Source of the DNA: Nelumbo lutea
Lineage: Eukaryota > Streptophyta > Magnoliopsida > Proteales > Nelumbonaceae
Direction of reading: 5' to 3'
Assembly: GCA_022828595.1 (NCBI GenBank)
Contig: JAKGHH010000003.1
Location: 18,786,934-18,850,933 of the forward strand
DNA length: 64,000 nucleotides
Part shown: piece by piece, positions 54,004 to 64,000 of the stretch
How the letters are laid out: every line of letters begins with the position of its first letter
Numbering within the stretch: position 1 is the stretch's first letter
The notes under the pieces: generated by a model
Seen by the model: only the letters and a program-made list of their open reading frames with translations
What the model was told of the DNA's origin: nothing
Databases searched by the model: none
Made by a program: the position numbers and the translations under genes

Positions 54004-54602
54004 CACTTGGCACCACTCCTCTCCTAGTATGGAGCCACAGGATAATCAACCCTGCAGAACAGAAGGGGTTCTCTCATTTCTCCCATCTGTGTCCCTACTA
54101 ACCTCTGCTGACCGACTAACCTGTCTATTCATTCAGATAGCAAAAAAAAAAAAAAAGCAAAACAAAACAGTGTGCAAGAGATGAGTGAAAAAAGAAAATA
54201 CCATTTAGAGTAGATATTATCCATATTTCCCACGTCCAAGTTTCATTCCTTCTACACCTTGAGAACATTAGCTCTCGTTTTTTGATAATTTCCCAGTTGT
54301 TCAGACTGCTAGTTATGACAAATCCATTCAGTTGTATACAAGTTTGTTGATCTGTTGTTGCCTTGCTAGTTTCAGTCATCTATCATATCACCAAAGATCA
54401 TTGTAGAAGGAATCATGATTGAGAATGTGGTATTTAAAGGAAACAGAATATCAAAATAGTGGCTACTTTTCAAGCTACAAATGGGGAATAAAAACTGTTT
54501 TCTGAACATCAAATGACAGAAAGTACCAGAAATTGGAAAAAAAAACACTTTCATGAAATAACCTAGCAATTTTATCATCCACATAACTTCTAAAATCTCC
54601 TT
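54004..54602. other. 3' flank of the GDPD gene
   Basis: AT-rich, probably includes the GDPD 3' UTR (minus strand). No other feature. Confidence 0.4.
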
Positions 54603-55496
54603 TCATACTCTTCCATGAGTTGACATCACTGATGCAATCTTATGTAGTAGTTTGGATGCTTTGCTATCATCAGAAGAGGGGGAAGTCCATTCCTGGAAAT
54701 TATGAAGGCTCCCTGTGAAGTCTGTGAAAAGCCCGTCAACTCCTACGTTATTTATCCAGTAATCATACTCTGCATATGGGTCTTGATGAAAGTCAAAATG
54801 TAAGAACGTATCCTCATTCCTGTATGTGTATGGGTGCACCTGTAATGCAATCACTGTTAGGACCTAGTACAACCTCTTTCAGACACCAATTTTGGATAAG
54901 ATGCAACTAGCAAAAGATGATGATACAAGTGCACAAAAACTAAGGCTGCAAATATATTGTATTTAGGGGGCATTCTTTTTTTGGATTTGGAGAGGGGGGA
55001 AGTTGGTCAATGGGATTTTAGTTCCAAATCCAAAATGTTTAAACCCAAATCATATTTTATCCATCACATTGACTCAGATTGGATATGGATATTATATATC
55101 ATTAATAAACTAAACTACAAAATGATTAACCAAAAAAAACTAAACTACAAATAAAAAATTATTATATTTTATTTTTTTGATGAATGAATATTATTATATT
55201 TTATTATTAAGATAAATTAGGAATGGCTTAGATATTATATATCATTAATAAAAAGAATTTAAAATAACTCCCATGAGACCTGGACTTGTGAGCCTTTAAT
55301 GAAAAAGTGATATTTAAATCAGCTTTATCAATAAAAATATGTTAATTTTATATACATATGCATATACATACTAATATTGTTGGACTCAAATCTTAATCAG
55401 ATCAGATTGGGTGGGATCCAGATATGATCTGATTATAAATAGATCTGATTTTTTTTTGAGATCCAAATCCTGTTTGATCAAATTGAATTTCAAACT

Positions 55497-55886
55497 TGGG
55501 GGGCGTTCTTTTTTTGGATTTTGAGAGGGGAGAAAGCTGGTCAATGGGATTTTGGTTCCCATTGATCAAGAATCCCATGTTCTTTTTTCAGATTTATGTG
55601 GGGACCAGGGAAACTTTATTTTTCTGGGTATCACTTACCCATACCCATCTCCTAGGTGGGTAAATAACTTTCCCACCTAGGGGGAAAGTTGCCAACACTT
55701 GAATGGGACAAAAATGCCCCTTTTAATAATTGATTTTTATGGCTAAATTAGTAATTGCCTTATTTACATGAGAAATAAAAGAAACATGGGTAAATGCACT
55801 TACCTAGGTAAGTGTTTCCCAGGAAAAACTTGCCCAGGCAACTGCATTTACCCGGGTAAGTAACTTACCGAAAAATGAACAGGGCC
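55497..55886. repeat. MITE-like repeat in GDPD last intron
   Basis: GGGGGGCGTTCTTTTTTTGG at 55497 recurs, slightly diverged, at 54966 (GGGGGCATTCTTTTTTTGG) with about 60 bp of matching sequence after it. The right end near 55880 (AAAAATGAACAGGGCCTT) loosely inverts the left end. Boundaries are uncertain. Confidence 0.4.
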
Positions 55887-56331
55887 TTGGATTCAGATAC
55901 TCGGGTACATCGGCAGCTCTAACAAGAACTGCCTAGATACTGCATCAACCATGGACCAAAGATAACAAGGTACAATTTACAAATAACCCTATCAAATCAA
56001 TTAAGACCAATATAACATTTACCTCAAATTTGGTAGTTGGACCTTCTCAAAGCTATTATTTCAATTATTAGGATCATTAGATTATAGTAGAATTTTAGCT
56101 CTTGCCAACCTGGGAGATGGCTAACATTAGGATGGTTCAGATGAACAACATAAATTCTTCTTTTTTCTGGCATGCTATAGTGATTGTGGATCATTGCCAC
56201 TATCATTTTTTGTTTTTCCTTTTATGGTTGGGTTACAAAGAGACGAGTAGAAGACCTTTGACCTGTAGTTTATTCAAGGGCTGATCCAAAGATTTAGACT
56301 GTCTAGATTGATGAACTAATTCATCACCTGC

Positions 56332-56714
56332 AAAGTGTCCATATGGACAAATAAACCAATCTTGATTGTTCGCAAGTAAACAAGCCCTTATTATGTAAGT
56401 TAATGGTTGCACCTTATCTGTTAGTTGAAAAATATACATTTTTGTTTAGAACATATATGAAGATGAAAATGTTAGGAAGGACTAAATATTAATATTAATT
56501 AAGTTCTATAAAAAAAGAACTTGGAAAGTGTCCATATGGACAAATAAACCAATCTTGATTGTTCACAAGTAAACAAGCCCTTATTATGTTAGTTAATAGT
56601 TGCACCTAATCTGTTAGTTGAAAAATATACATTTTTGTTAAGAACATATATGAAGATAAAAGGAAGGACTAAATATCAATATTAATTAAGTTCTATAAAA
56701 AAAGAATCTGGAAA
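56332..56714. repeat. 193-bp tandem duplication in GDPD intron
   Basis: Units begin AAAGTGTCCATATGG at 56332 and 56525 and run to about 56714, ending 10 bp from the exon 56725-56880 donor. They differ at several positions and a short indel, so the event is older than the 79-bp repeat at the left end. Confidence 0.85.
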
Positions 56715-57416
56715 GCATACACACCTGTAGGTCATGAGCATGTGCTTTGACAACAAGATCAGTAGGTGTCAACAAATAATTATTTGATGTAGGGACTATT
56801 GTTTCTTTACTGGATCCAATTCCAACCACGTACTGCTTTATGAACTCAAGGTAACCATCTGCAGTAATCTCCCAGTATGACTGCACACAACCATGGTCAT
56901 TCCATACCTTTAGGAATAATCAAAGAAATGAAAATTTTACTATAAGATACAAATTACACAAGAACCAGATGAGGAACTTTAGTCACAAAAAAACACCACC
57001 TTTAACTTGTTTTTTTCTTCATAACTATCTTCAAAATTCTTGATGTAATTAAATTCAGAATGAACAATGCAAATACCTATATCTATTCAAATGAATCATG
57101 CAAACTACCCCTTTTTGTTCCTTTGAACCTAATTTCTTTTCTTATGAGTTTATATTTCCCTTTTTTATTAGGAGAGTTCTTCCATTGTATGACCATATAT
57201 AGACTTTGTAGAGGAAGCACAATAGAACTTTTCTTTTTATTTTCAACAGCCTTACATTAAGAATATTCTTATCATTACTGGTAAAAGGATAATCTGTGGC
57301 AAAACTATCATAGATCACTAAGAGGACTATAACCAATTAGATGAGATCTCTTGGTTCAAAATTCTCCCAATAAGATTACTTTAGTCATTCAATCTATAAA
57401 ATCTTCTTGCTATAAT

Positions 57417-57675
57417 CACTGTTTTGAAAATATGATCAGACCAACTGGTTGAACCCAACTGGGATCCTTTCCACTCCCCAAATATGAACCACCTTGAATA
57501 TAACTGGTGACTTTGTTCAAAACCATAATTGAACCATTAGCAAGTTTCCGGTTCTGCTATTTACTTTGTTTTTTATCAGTCTATTTATGGAAACATGCTG
57601 ATGTCACAGTTGAACTGGTGAAATTATGACAGAGCCTTTTCCAGTTTGATGCTTGATCCAGTTTTAGGAACAGTG
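57417..57675. mobile_element. GGTTTT-family hAT-type MITE in GDPD intron, 7/8 TSD
   Basis: CACTGTTTTGAAAAT at the left is inverted at the right (TTTTAGGAACAGTG). Flanking octamers GCTATAAT (57409-57416) and GCTGTAAT (57676-57683) match at 7 of 8 positions. It lies between the exons at 56725 and 58402. Confidence 0.75.
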
Positions 57676-59439
57676 GCTGTAATGATTAATCTTTGAAGAG
57701 AGAAACCTTAACAATTATCTGATAAAAACTACTCCCTTAGGAGACTTTTTTTAGTAGGTAGGTGTTTCCATCCATGGATGGATCCCAACCCATTACATAC
57801 ACATATGCTACGTCTGACTGTTTCTTTTTTTGAAGATATATACTACATCTAACTATGATTGTTTTAATACCTGAAGTGGCTCCCAGATGGTTTGTTTGAT
57901 CCCAGATTAGGCAAATAGCAGACTGGATTGAAAATTTGAACTAGTGGACCAGTAGAACTGATGAATCAATTCAATCAAGGTGGTTAGATTGCTGAAATGG
58001 GTATAAATATGAATTCTATTGTTCTTATTCTTTTGGCTGGTATTCTTAGTATTTTTACTCTGATCAGGTTGGAACCATGTCCCACTGACTATGAGACTAT
58101 CACAACCTCTATTAGAAGTTTTAAAAATTATTAGCAATGCAGCAGGTAATGCCTAATCCCATATACATTGGCATTAACAATCATTTATGAACTTCCACAG
58201 ATATTCCAAGTCTCTTAAGCAATCCTAAGTTAATTACAAATGCTTTCACATATTATCATGATGTATGACAATTAAGAAAGTTATATAGCAAGTGATCAAA
58301 TAAATCTATCAACTAGGTCGACTCTAGTTGTTACAGGACTGGATATATTTGGTGGATTACTCCATTATGAACCCTTAAACAGGGAAAAAATGGAAACCAA
58401 CCTGATTTGTGTCCTGTGTTGGTATTGTCACATCACCAATTAAGAAGATTTTTGGCAAGTCTGTCAAGTTTGAAATATATATGAGTGAAGGAGCAAATGA
58501 CTGGATAAATGCTGGTTGGTTCAGCCAATCCTTTGACATATATGAACCTTTGTATCCATACTTCTTAAGCGTATCTATGAACTTGTCTTCAAACTTTCTC
58601 CCATCTTCCCATTTAACCTGTTGCAAGTAGCAGCTTTAAGATCATGACAACCTGATGGCTAAAAATTTCACTGATAATGGCATGCCAAATATCATTCATA
58701 AATTGATATGATCATCATCATCATTATCATCCAAGACTTATCCCAATTATATGGGCTCGGCTACATAAACTGATATGATCTGATTGGGGGGGGGGGGTGC
58801 TCATGAAAATGACACAGTAAGATTAGTCAGGTTCCTGTGATGCAATACGTGTAGGAGCACCACATAAGGTGTTATTTTATTTTTATATTGTGACTATAAA
58901 ACAAAGCATAGGATCTAAGCACCTTCCTCTAAAATCTTCCAGTTTCAAAAAGCATGTATTCTCTTTGCCCAACGATAACTTGATCACATTTGCAAGAAGA
59001 ATTACTTACTTGGTGGTTGATAAATATTGGATTTTTTATCTCTGGATAAATGCCTACAACTCTTGGCGCTTCTAGTGCAATAGAAATGAACTCTTCAAAG
59101 GTAACAATTGAGAATTTCCCTGTTAATACATTAAAACAAAAAAAAGCTAACTGCTACTGCACTTAACCATTGAATATAAATTACAAGGATTAAAATATAA
59201 GTATAAAGCACAACTCAGCCAAGAAACAAGGAGTGGAGGACAAGTTGGTTAAATATATATTGTGTACAAATGCTCATCATGTGCACACGCAAGTTGCACA
59301 TCTAACTGTAAGTCTCATTTCAAATTTTGTTTTGCTGCACTATCCACTAAGCTGCTGGTCTATCCAAATTACATATTTGACTTGCAATAACAATTACACA
59401 CATCAGTACCCATTGAATGCAAGATCCTGCATGCCTAAG

Positions 59440-60240
59440 GGCATCTTGACCAATAAATATTTTGGGACAAATGCATAAATACAGGAGTCCTGTATAAATT
59501 TACCATAGCTAATAGATAATGGTTGTCCTTGGAACATCATTTTCTGACTCAAGATATGATTTACCAAGTTCTCGGTGAAATCTTTCTATGGTAAACTGGC
59601 CCAAGAGGAAGAAGATCTGGAATTTCCTGTGCATGTAATATGGTGCAGACACATTCCATCGAAGGTCTCCTTTTTTATTTGAGCTGCTTACCTGAATAAG
59701 ATTCCTACTAGAGACAACTTGGTTAGGACGGGTGTGGTGATTGATTCTAAAAGATGTGTCCTGTGCAACAGTGGTGATGAGACTGTTGACCACCTGCTAC
59801 TGCATTGCAGCTTCACTCATAAAATATGGGTGAGGATTCTTGCTGCCCAGAAGCAATGGCTGACTTTGTCAACAACTTGAGGGTACAAGGTCTAAGCAAG
59901 AAAGGAAAAGTTCTATGGTATCTGATTCCAGGTGCTGAATTATGGTCGATATGGCAAGAAAGAAACTCAAGGATATTTCAAAACAAAAGCTGTCAAGAAG
60001 AGGAAGCGTGGCAGAAGATTGTGGGGAAGCTGTTTTCTTGGTCTTCAATTCAGCTTAAAGTTGACAGTTCTTTTTACAGTTCTCTTTTTGACTTTGAAAG
60101 TTTGTATCTCCCAATGGTTTTGTACTTTGAGTGCTATCTTTGTACCTCAATTGTGCAGCCTCTGGTTGTACTTGAAAAAAAGAAAGACATGGTTTACCAA
60201 GGGAAGACTGATTTTGATATGTGACTGCATATTCTTGTAG
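59440..60240 (+). mobile_element. LINE-type reverse transcriptase 3' fragment in GDPD intron
   Basis: The plus strand encodes the zinc-binding tail of a plant non-LTR reverse transcriptase: NKIPTRDNLVRTG, then CVLCNSGDETVDHLLLHC with the Cx2C...HxxxxC spacing, FTHKIW, and downstream a WSIWQERNSRIF-like block. Stops interrupt it, so it is a dead 5'-truncated copy. It is antisense to GDPD, inside the intron between exons 59010-59119 and 61071-61145. Confidence 0.8.
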
Positions 60241-62355
60241 ACACAATACAAAATTACAAATGTAATTGGTCATCAAAACCACAGGGGAAAATCTAATCGG
60301 AGGTGAGAGAACAAAAAAAAATTAGAGGACCTGGAGCCAATCTCACATCCTTTTGTGAAATGAAGATTATAGTGATTTCAATGGATGTGTATTTCTGTTG
60401 TTCTCCAAGGGAGGCTGATAAATTTTCTAAATCAGAGGTCAGAAGAAATATATAGCAAGGTGGGATTAAACTGCCTTCAGAAAGTATAACATGTTAGGTA
60501 GCCCCTGCTATTGTGAATTTTGCAATTTGCATCTTCTCTTTCCTTACTAATGCAGTTCTCTTAATTATTTATCAAAAGAAAATTGAAGAAAAATGGATAG
60601 GAGATATTGATGAGGTTTAAACTTTAAAGCTTTTGTATTGAGTGTTAACATGGCCACTCCTAAATCAAAAGTTTGATCCAGGTAAAAAGAGAATGTGGTA
60701 TAATTTCCCCATTGATTATTGACAACCATCACATAATACTGCATTTCACAGCAGTAATCATAAGGAGACATTTTCCTGATCATTGACAAATTTATTGGAT
60801 AAGAATAAGAAGTTCATTATGCAGTTAGAAACTTAGAATTAGTTTAAATCAAAAAAAGGTTCAAGCCACAAGCTGTTGCAGTTAGAAACTTTAACCATCT
60901 TCAGATGCATAATAAAAATAGAAATTGCATATTGGTAATACAGATCCATTTTTTGTGACATTTATGGTCAGAAATCATTAACCATTGCAATGCTTAATTA
61001 ATACAAAAAAATGTATCTCCTAACATAAGCAAAGCAAAGATAATAAGTTTTTATTCGGAAAGGAAGTTACCATTGTATTGTTGATCCCGGAACTTGTAAC
61101 GCTGCTTCATCCCTAAAGACTTCAGTTCTTGTAGTGTAAAATCAACTGCACATGATCAAAACATTATTCAGTTTATCCAATTAACTACACATTCAGTGGT
61201 GCTCGTTAACTTCCAATCCCCTCCTGACCCCCACCCTTTCTGTTCCAAAGAATGTAATGGACAGCAGAGAAGTTAATAGTAATAATACTTTCAAAAGCAA
61301 GTAATAGCAAGTCCTTATTTGAAGTTTATACAATTAAACACATCTGACACCTACACTGTCCAACAACATCAGTAATATTAGCTTTTATCTTCAGCATTAT
61401 AAAGATGGAGAAATGGTAATCCCATACATGAAGTTAAAGGTGGTTGAGAGTTGCATTTTCCTGCATACCAGTGAACCAACCAGTGACATTAACCCCTTGG
61501 ACTTCATAAGTCCTTTTACGATATGCAAACTCCTTATGGTCCGCAATATCAGTTGTATCATCAAGGGTGACATCATGAAAGCATATAAGGGCACCATCTT
61601 TAGAGGCAAGGATATCTGTTTATATGAAGTCAGCACCTTCTTCAATAGCTCTCTGAAAGAACAAACCAAAAGTTTCGATCCCACTCTCTCCAACAGGGAA
61701 AATATGAGATTTATCAAGTGAAAGAACATAGATAATAATAGGAATAGTTCTCTATCCTATTGTAACATGGATGGAAAAGCCAAATTGCCTGTAAAAAAGG
61801 AACAAACTCAAGCTTACAAAGAAGCTTGACAAAAGATAAACATGTATCTTGCCAAATTAAAAAAAAAAATGCAAATACATCATAATAGCTTGTTTAATGA
61901 GCCAACCACATATGCTATACCTAGCAATATTACGCTTTACTCGATTGTATACGTGATCTGTACCAGCTCAAGCTGACATTAGGATGACCATTACGTATCT
62001 TGAAACCTTTGTTTCATGATTCATTTGCATGGACTTTGAAATCAAACATGGGACAAAACCAAACATGAAAGGAGAAGGTGCACCCACTCAGTGTGTCAAC
62101 TATATGAATCAAATCAGCAATATGCATGCATGTACCATGTATGCAGCTGCAGTTTCTTCGGGAAGCTCCCCATTTGAACCTCGATGTGCAACATTATAAG
62201 GTCGAAACGTTTGTAGGGGCTGTCTATTGCCATCGGCTACCTTGCTTTTGATCGGAAATGGATAAAAAGGTCTCCCAACGTATCCCCCAATAAGAAAAAG
62301 AAATAGAAGTGGGACAAACGCTGCCAATGTCAAATGGGTCCAATTATTTTCTTCA

Positions 62356-63536
62356 CTGTAAAATCAACTGCCAATATTAACCTATTTATCATAACATAGC
62401 CATAACAAACAATGTAAAAACATATAGAGAGGAACCTGATGTCTTCACTTCATAACCATAAAAACCGCAGCTCAAATATCAACTTAATCTGATGACTGTA
62501 ATCATCATCATTTTCTTTTTATTTTTTAGAAAAAAAATGAAAAGTAAGAACGAAGCAGACAATGCAACATAAGTTTATTTGGTGGTTAACAATCCAACAT
62601 TTTCTCCGAGACGATCTCTTAGGTATCCAAGTATAGATTGAATGGTTCCCATTACGGAAACGTCATGCCGCGAGCACCATGTAATTCCAATATGTAGGTA
62701 GTGGTGTCGTGTCACACGGTACTTTTGGTCTGCCAGAGACACGCGCTTCCCCTTAAATAGTCGGCATTTCTTGTAAAATAGAACTACCAGTGGAGCACCA
62801 CAATGCTGTGAACAAAACGAGTGTCCGAGTATTCCACTTCTGCTACAAATTTAGCCCTACTCCTACACCGTCACCCTCATTTATGGAACGAAAAATATTC
62901 AATTCTCTAAGAGAAGAACAAACAAAAGCTTATAAAACCAGATAATGTTGGGCAATCGAATAAATTGATCAAGAGAAACATAAAAACGAATTTAAAGAAA
63001 AAGGATAACTGAATTGAACAAAATTCTAACTCCATCATCCATCATTAAGAACAACAGACCTAAAATCCATCGGTACGAAGAACAACTATCCAGACGGAAA
63101 GAGATCCTTTCAGCAAAGTAACCAAATCGAAAACATTGCACCATTTCCGATCTAAGTAATGAAAACTGCAATCTTTACATGCATAACCATCCAACCAGAG
63201 ATTATTGATAATAATGCGAACAAGAAGAAGAGTGCTTCTGGTTTGGGGTTTTCTGTTCAGTTTTCGTTGTCGTTAATTGCTTCAGTGCGAAGAAGAAGAA
63301 GTCATCGACTGATTTATTTCGCCCTCCTTTGACTTCCATTACCTCCCTCCCCGTTCGACTGACTGCCGTTTCTATCGTCTGGAGCTTCCCTTCCAGGTTT
63401 GCCTATGCTATATACGTATGCGTTTGGGGCCCGTAGGCTGTGGTCCAGTTATTTTGTCCCGCCAGTGCCCATTAAGGCCCAGATGGACTCCGTAGAGTCC
63501 AAAGTCCAACACTCAATGATTATTTTGGATCCGGAT
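62356..63536 (-). promoter_or_regulatory. Upstream region of GDPD
   Basis: Should contain the missing first exon and promoter of the GDPD gene. A short frame starting at ATG 63339 reads MEVKGGRNKS, and its product would suit joining to the EENNW start of the next exon, but no GT donor in the right phase was found. A GAAGAAGAAG run lies at 63290-63300. Confidence 0.35.
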
Positions 63537-64000
63537 TAGGGTTAAACGGATCAAATCGAATCGAATATAAATTTGATTCATTTATATTCGATTTTTTTTT
63601 ACATCGGATTGGAATCAAATTTGAATTGCAATTGGATATGAATAGTATTAATAAATTAAACCGAAAATGATCAAAACATCATATATTGTGAATGAAATAA
63701 ATAAAATTGACTTTGATATTGTATTTTGTGAACAAAATGAATAAACATAACATGTATGAAACTTGAATCTATTAAAATTTAGTAAAAATACAATATTTCA
63801 ACCAACTTTACAAATAAATACAATATAAATTAAGTCTATATGAGAAAATATATTTAAATTGAATCAAATTTGTCTATCTGAGAAAATATATTTAAATTGA
63901 ATCAAATTGGATTTTATTGAATTAGATTGGGGTGGATTCATGCTTGATCTAATTATAATTATAACAGGTTGAATTTGGACCAACCTTAATTGGGTCAAAT
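63537..64000. mobile_element. MITE-like repeat cut by the window edge
   Basis: Starts TTAGGGTTAAACGGATCAAA, very like the element at 42234-42663 (TAAGGGTGTAAACGGATC), with the same AT-rich, GAATCGAAT-type core. Its right end lies outside the window. A 31-bp imperfect duplication (TATGAGAAAATATATTTAAATTGAATCAAAT type) is at 63840-63907. Confidence 0.45.

Larger units (their letters stand above)
54603..62355 (-). pseudogene. GDPD: Glycerophosphodiester phosphodiesterase (GDPD5/6-like), nonsense-mutated
   Basis: GDPD enzymes hydrolyse glycerophosphodiesters to glycerol-3-phosphate, in plants often during phosphate stress. Seven exons were found: 62136-62355, 61469-61652, 61071-61145, 59010-59119, 58402-58617, 56725-56880, 54603-54839, all GT-AG and in phase. 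The N-terminal part has a hydrophobic signal/anchor (LAAFVPLLFLFLIGGYVG), the HRG motif (NVAHRGSNGELPEET) and, in the next exon, CFHDVTLDD. The codon of the conserved metal-binding Glu in DFIETD is TAA (61620-61622) instead of GAA, truncating the enzyme at its active site. No ATG lies in frame with exon 62136-62355 before an upstream stop; a preceding exon is required (ATG at 63339, reading MEVKGGRNKS, is a candidate, donor unresolved). Everything downstream of the stop is intact, so loss is recent or this is an allelic or sequence error. Confidence 0.75.

Overview
The window is nuclear DNA of a flowering plant. The genes have many GT-AG introns and plant-specific families (EXO70 of plant type, an SCPL25-like carboxypeptidase, the RPK2-type LRR receptor kinase, a plant RPA70 paralogue, a GDPD6-like enzyme). 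The intergenic DNA is AT-rich and full of (CT)n tracts, SINE-like pieces, MITEs and a Copia retrotransposon. The protein flavour suggests a eudicot, perhaps an early-diverging one; that is a guess. No prokaryotic or CRISPR-type system is present.

Layout: 1-2.3 kb, repeats. 2.3-5.5 kb (-), intact single-exon EXO70 gene with a probable leader intron. 5.7-11.5 kb, intergenic with several MITEs. 11.5-16.8 kb (-), intact eight-exon serine carboxypeptidase; all seven junctions were worked out by hand. 16.9-25.7 kb, gene-poor. 25.7-26.3 kb (+), small three-exon gene with two in-frame stops. 26.9-29.4 kb, MITEs, one nested in another. 29.7-32.4 kb (+), conserved-looking gene of unknown function with an in-frame upstream ORF. 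33.2-35.6 kb, MITE plus a 1.26 kb long-inverted-repeat element. 36.8-40.8 kb (+), twelve-exon RPA70-like gene that looks decayed. 42-44 kb, repeats. 44.9-48.3 kb (+), intact RPK2-like receptor kinase. 49.1-53.1 kb (-), degenerate Copia element with both LTRs. 53.6-54.0 kb, MITE with a perfect target duplication. 54.6-62.4 kb (-), GDPD gene with a stop codon replacing a conserved catalytic-site Glu. The right edge enters another MITE-like repeat.

The genes are unrelated single loci and form no operon or pathway. Two patterns stand out. Three of seven genes (25.7, 36.8 and 54.6 kb) keep their exon-intron structure but carry nonsense or frameshift lesions, as expected for recently relaxed duplicates, or for sequence errors. 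Also, many intergenic and intronic repeats that look like low-complexity DNA (GGTTTT-AAAACC, AACCC, TCCAATCC) resolve into elements with terminal inverted repeats and 8-bp target duplications, which fits non-autonomous hAT transposons.
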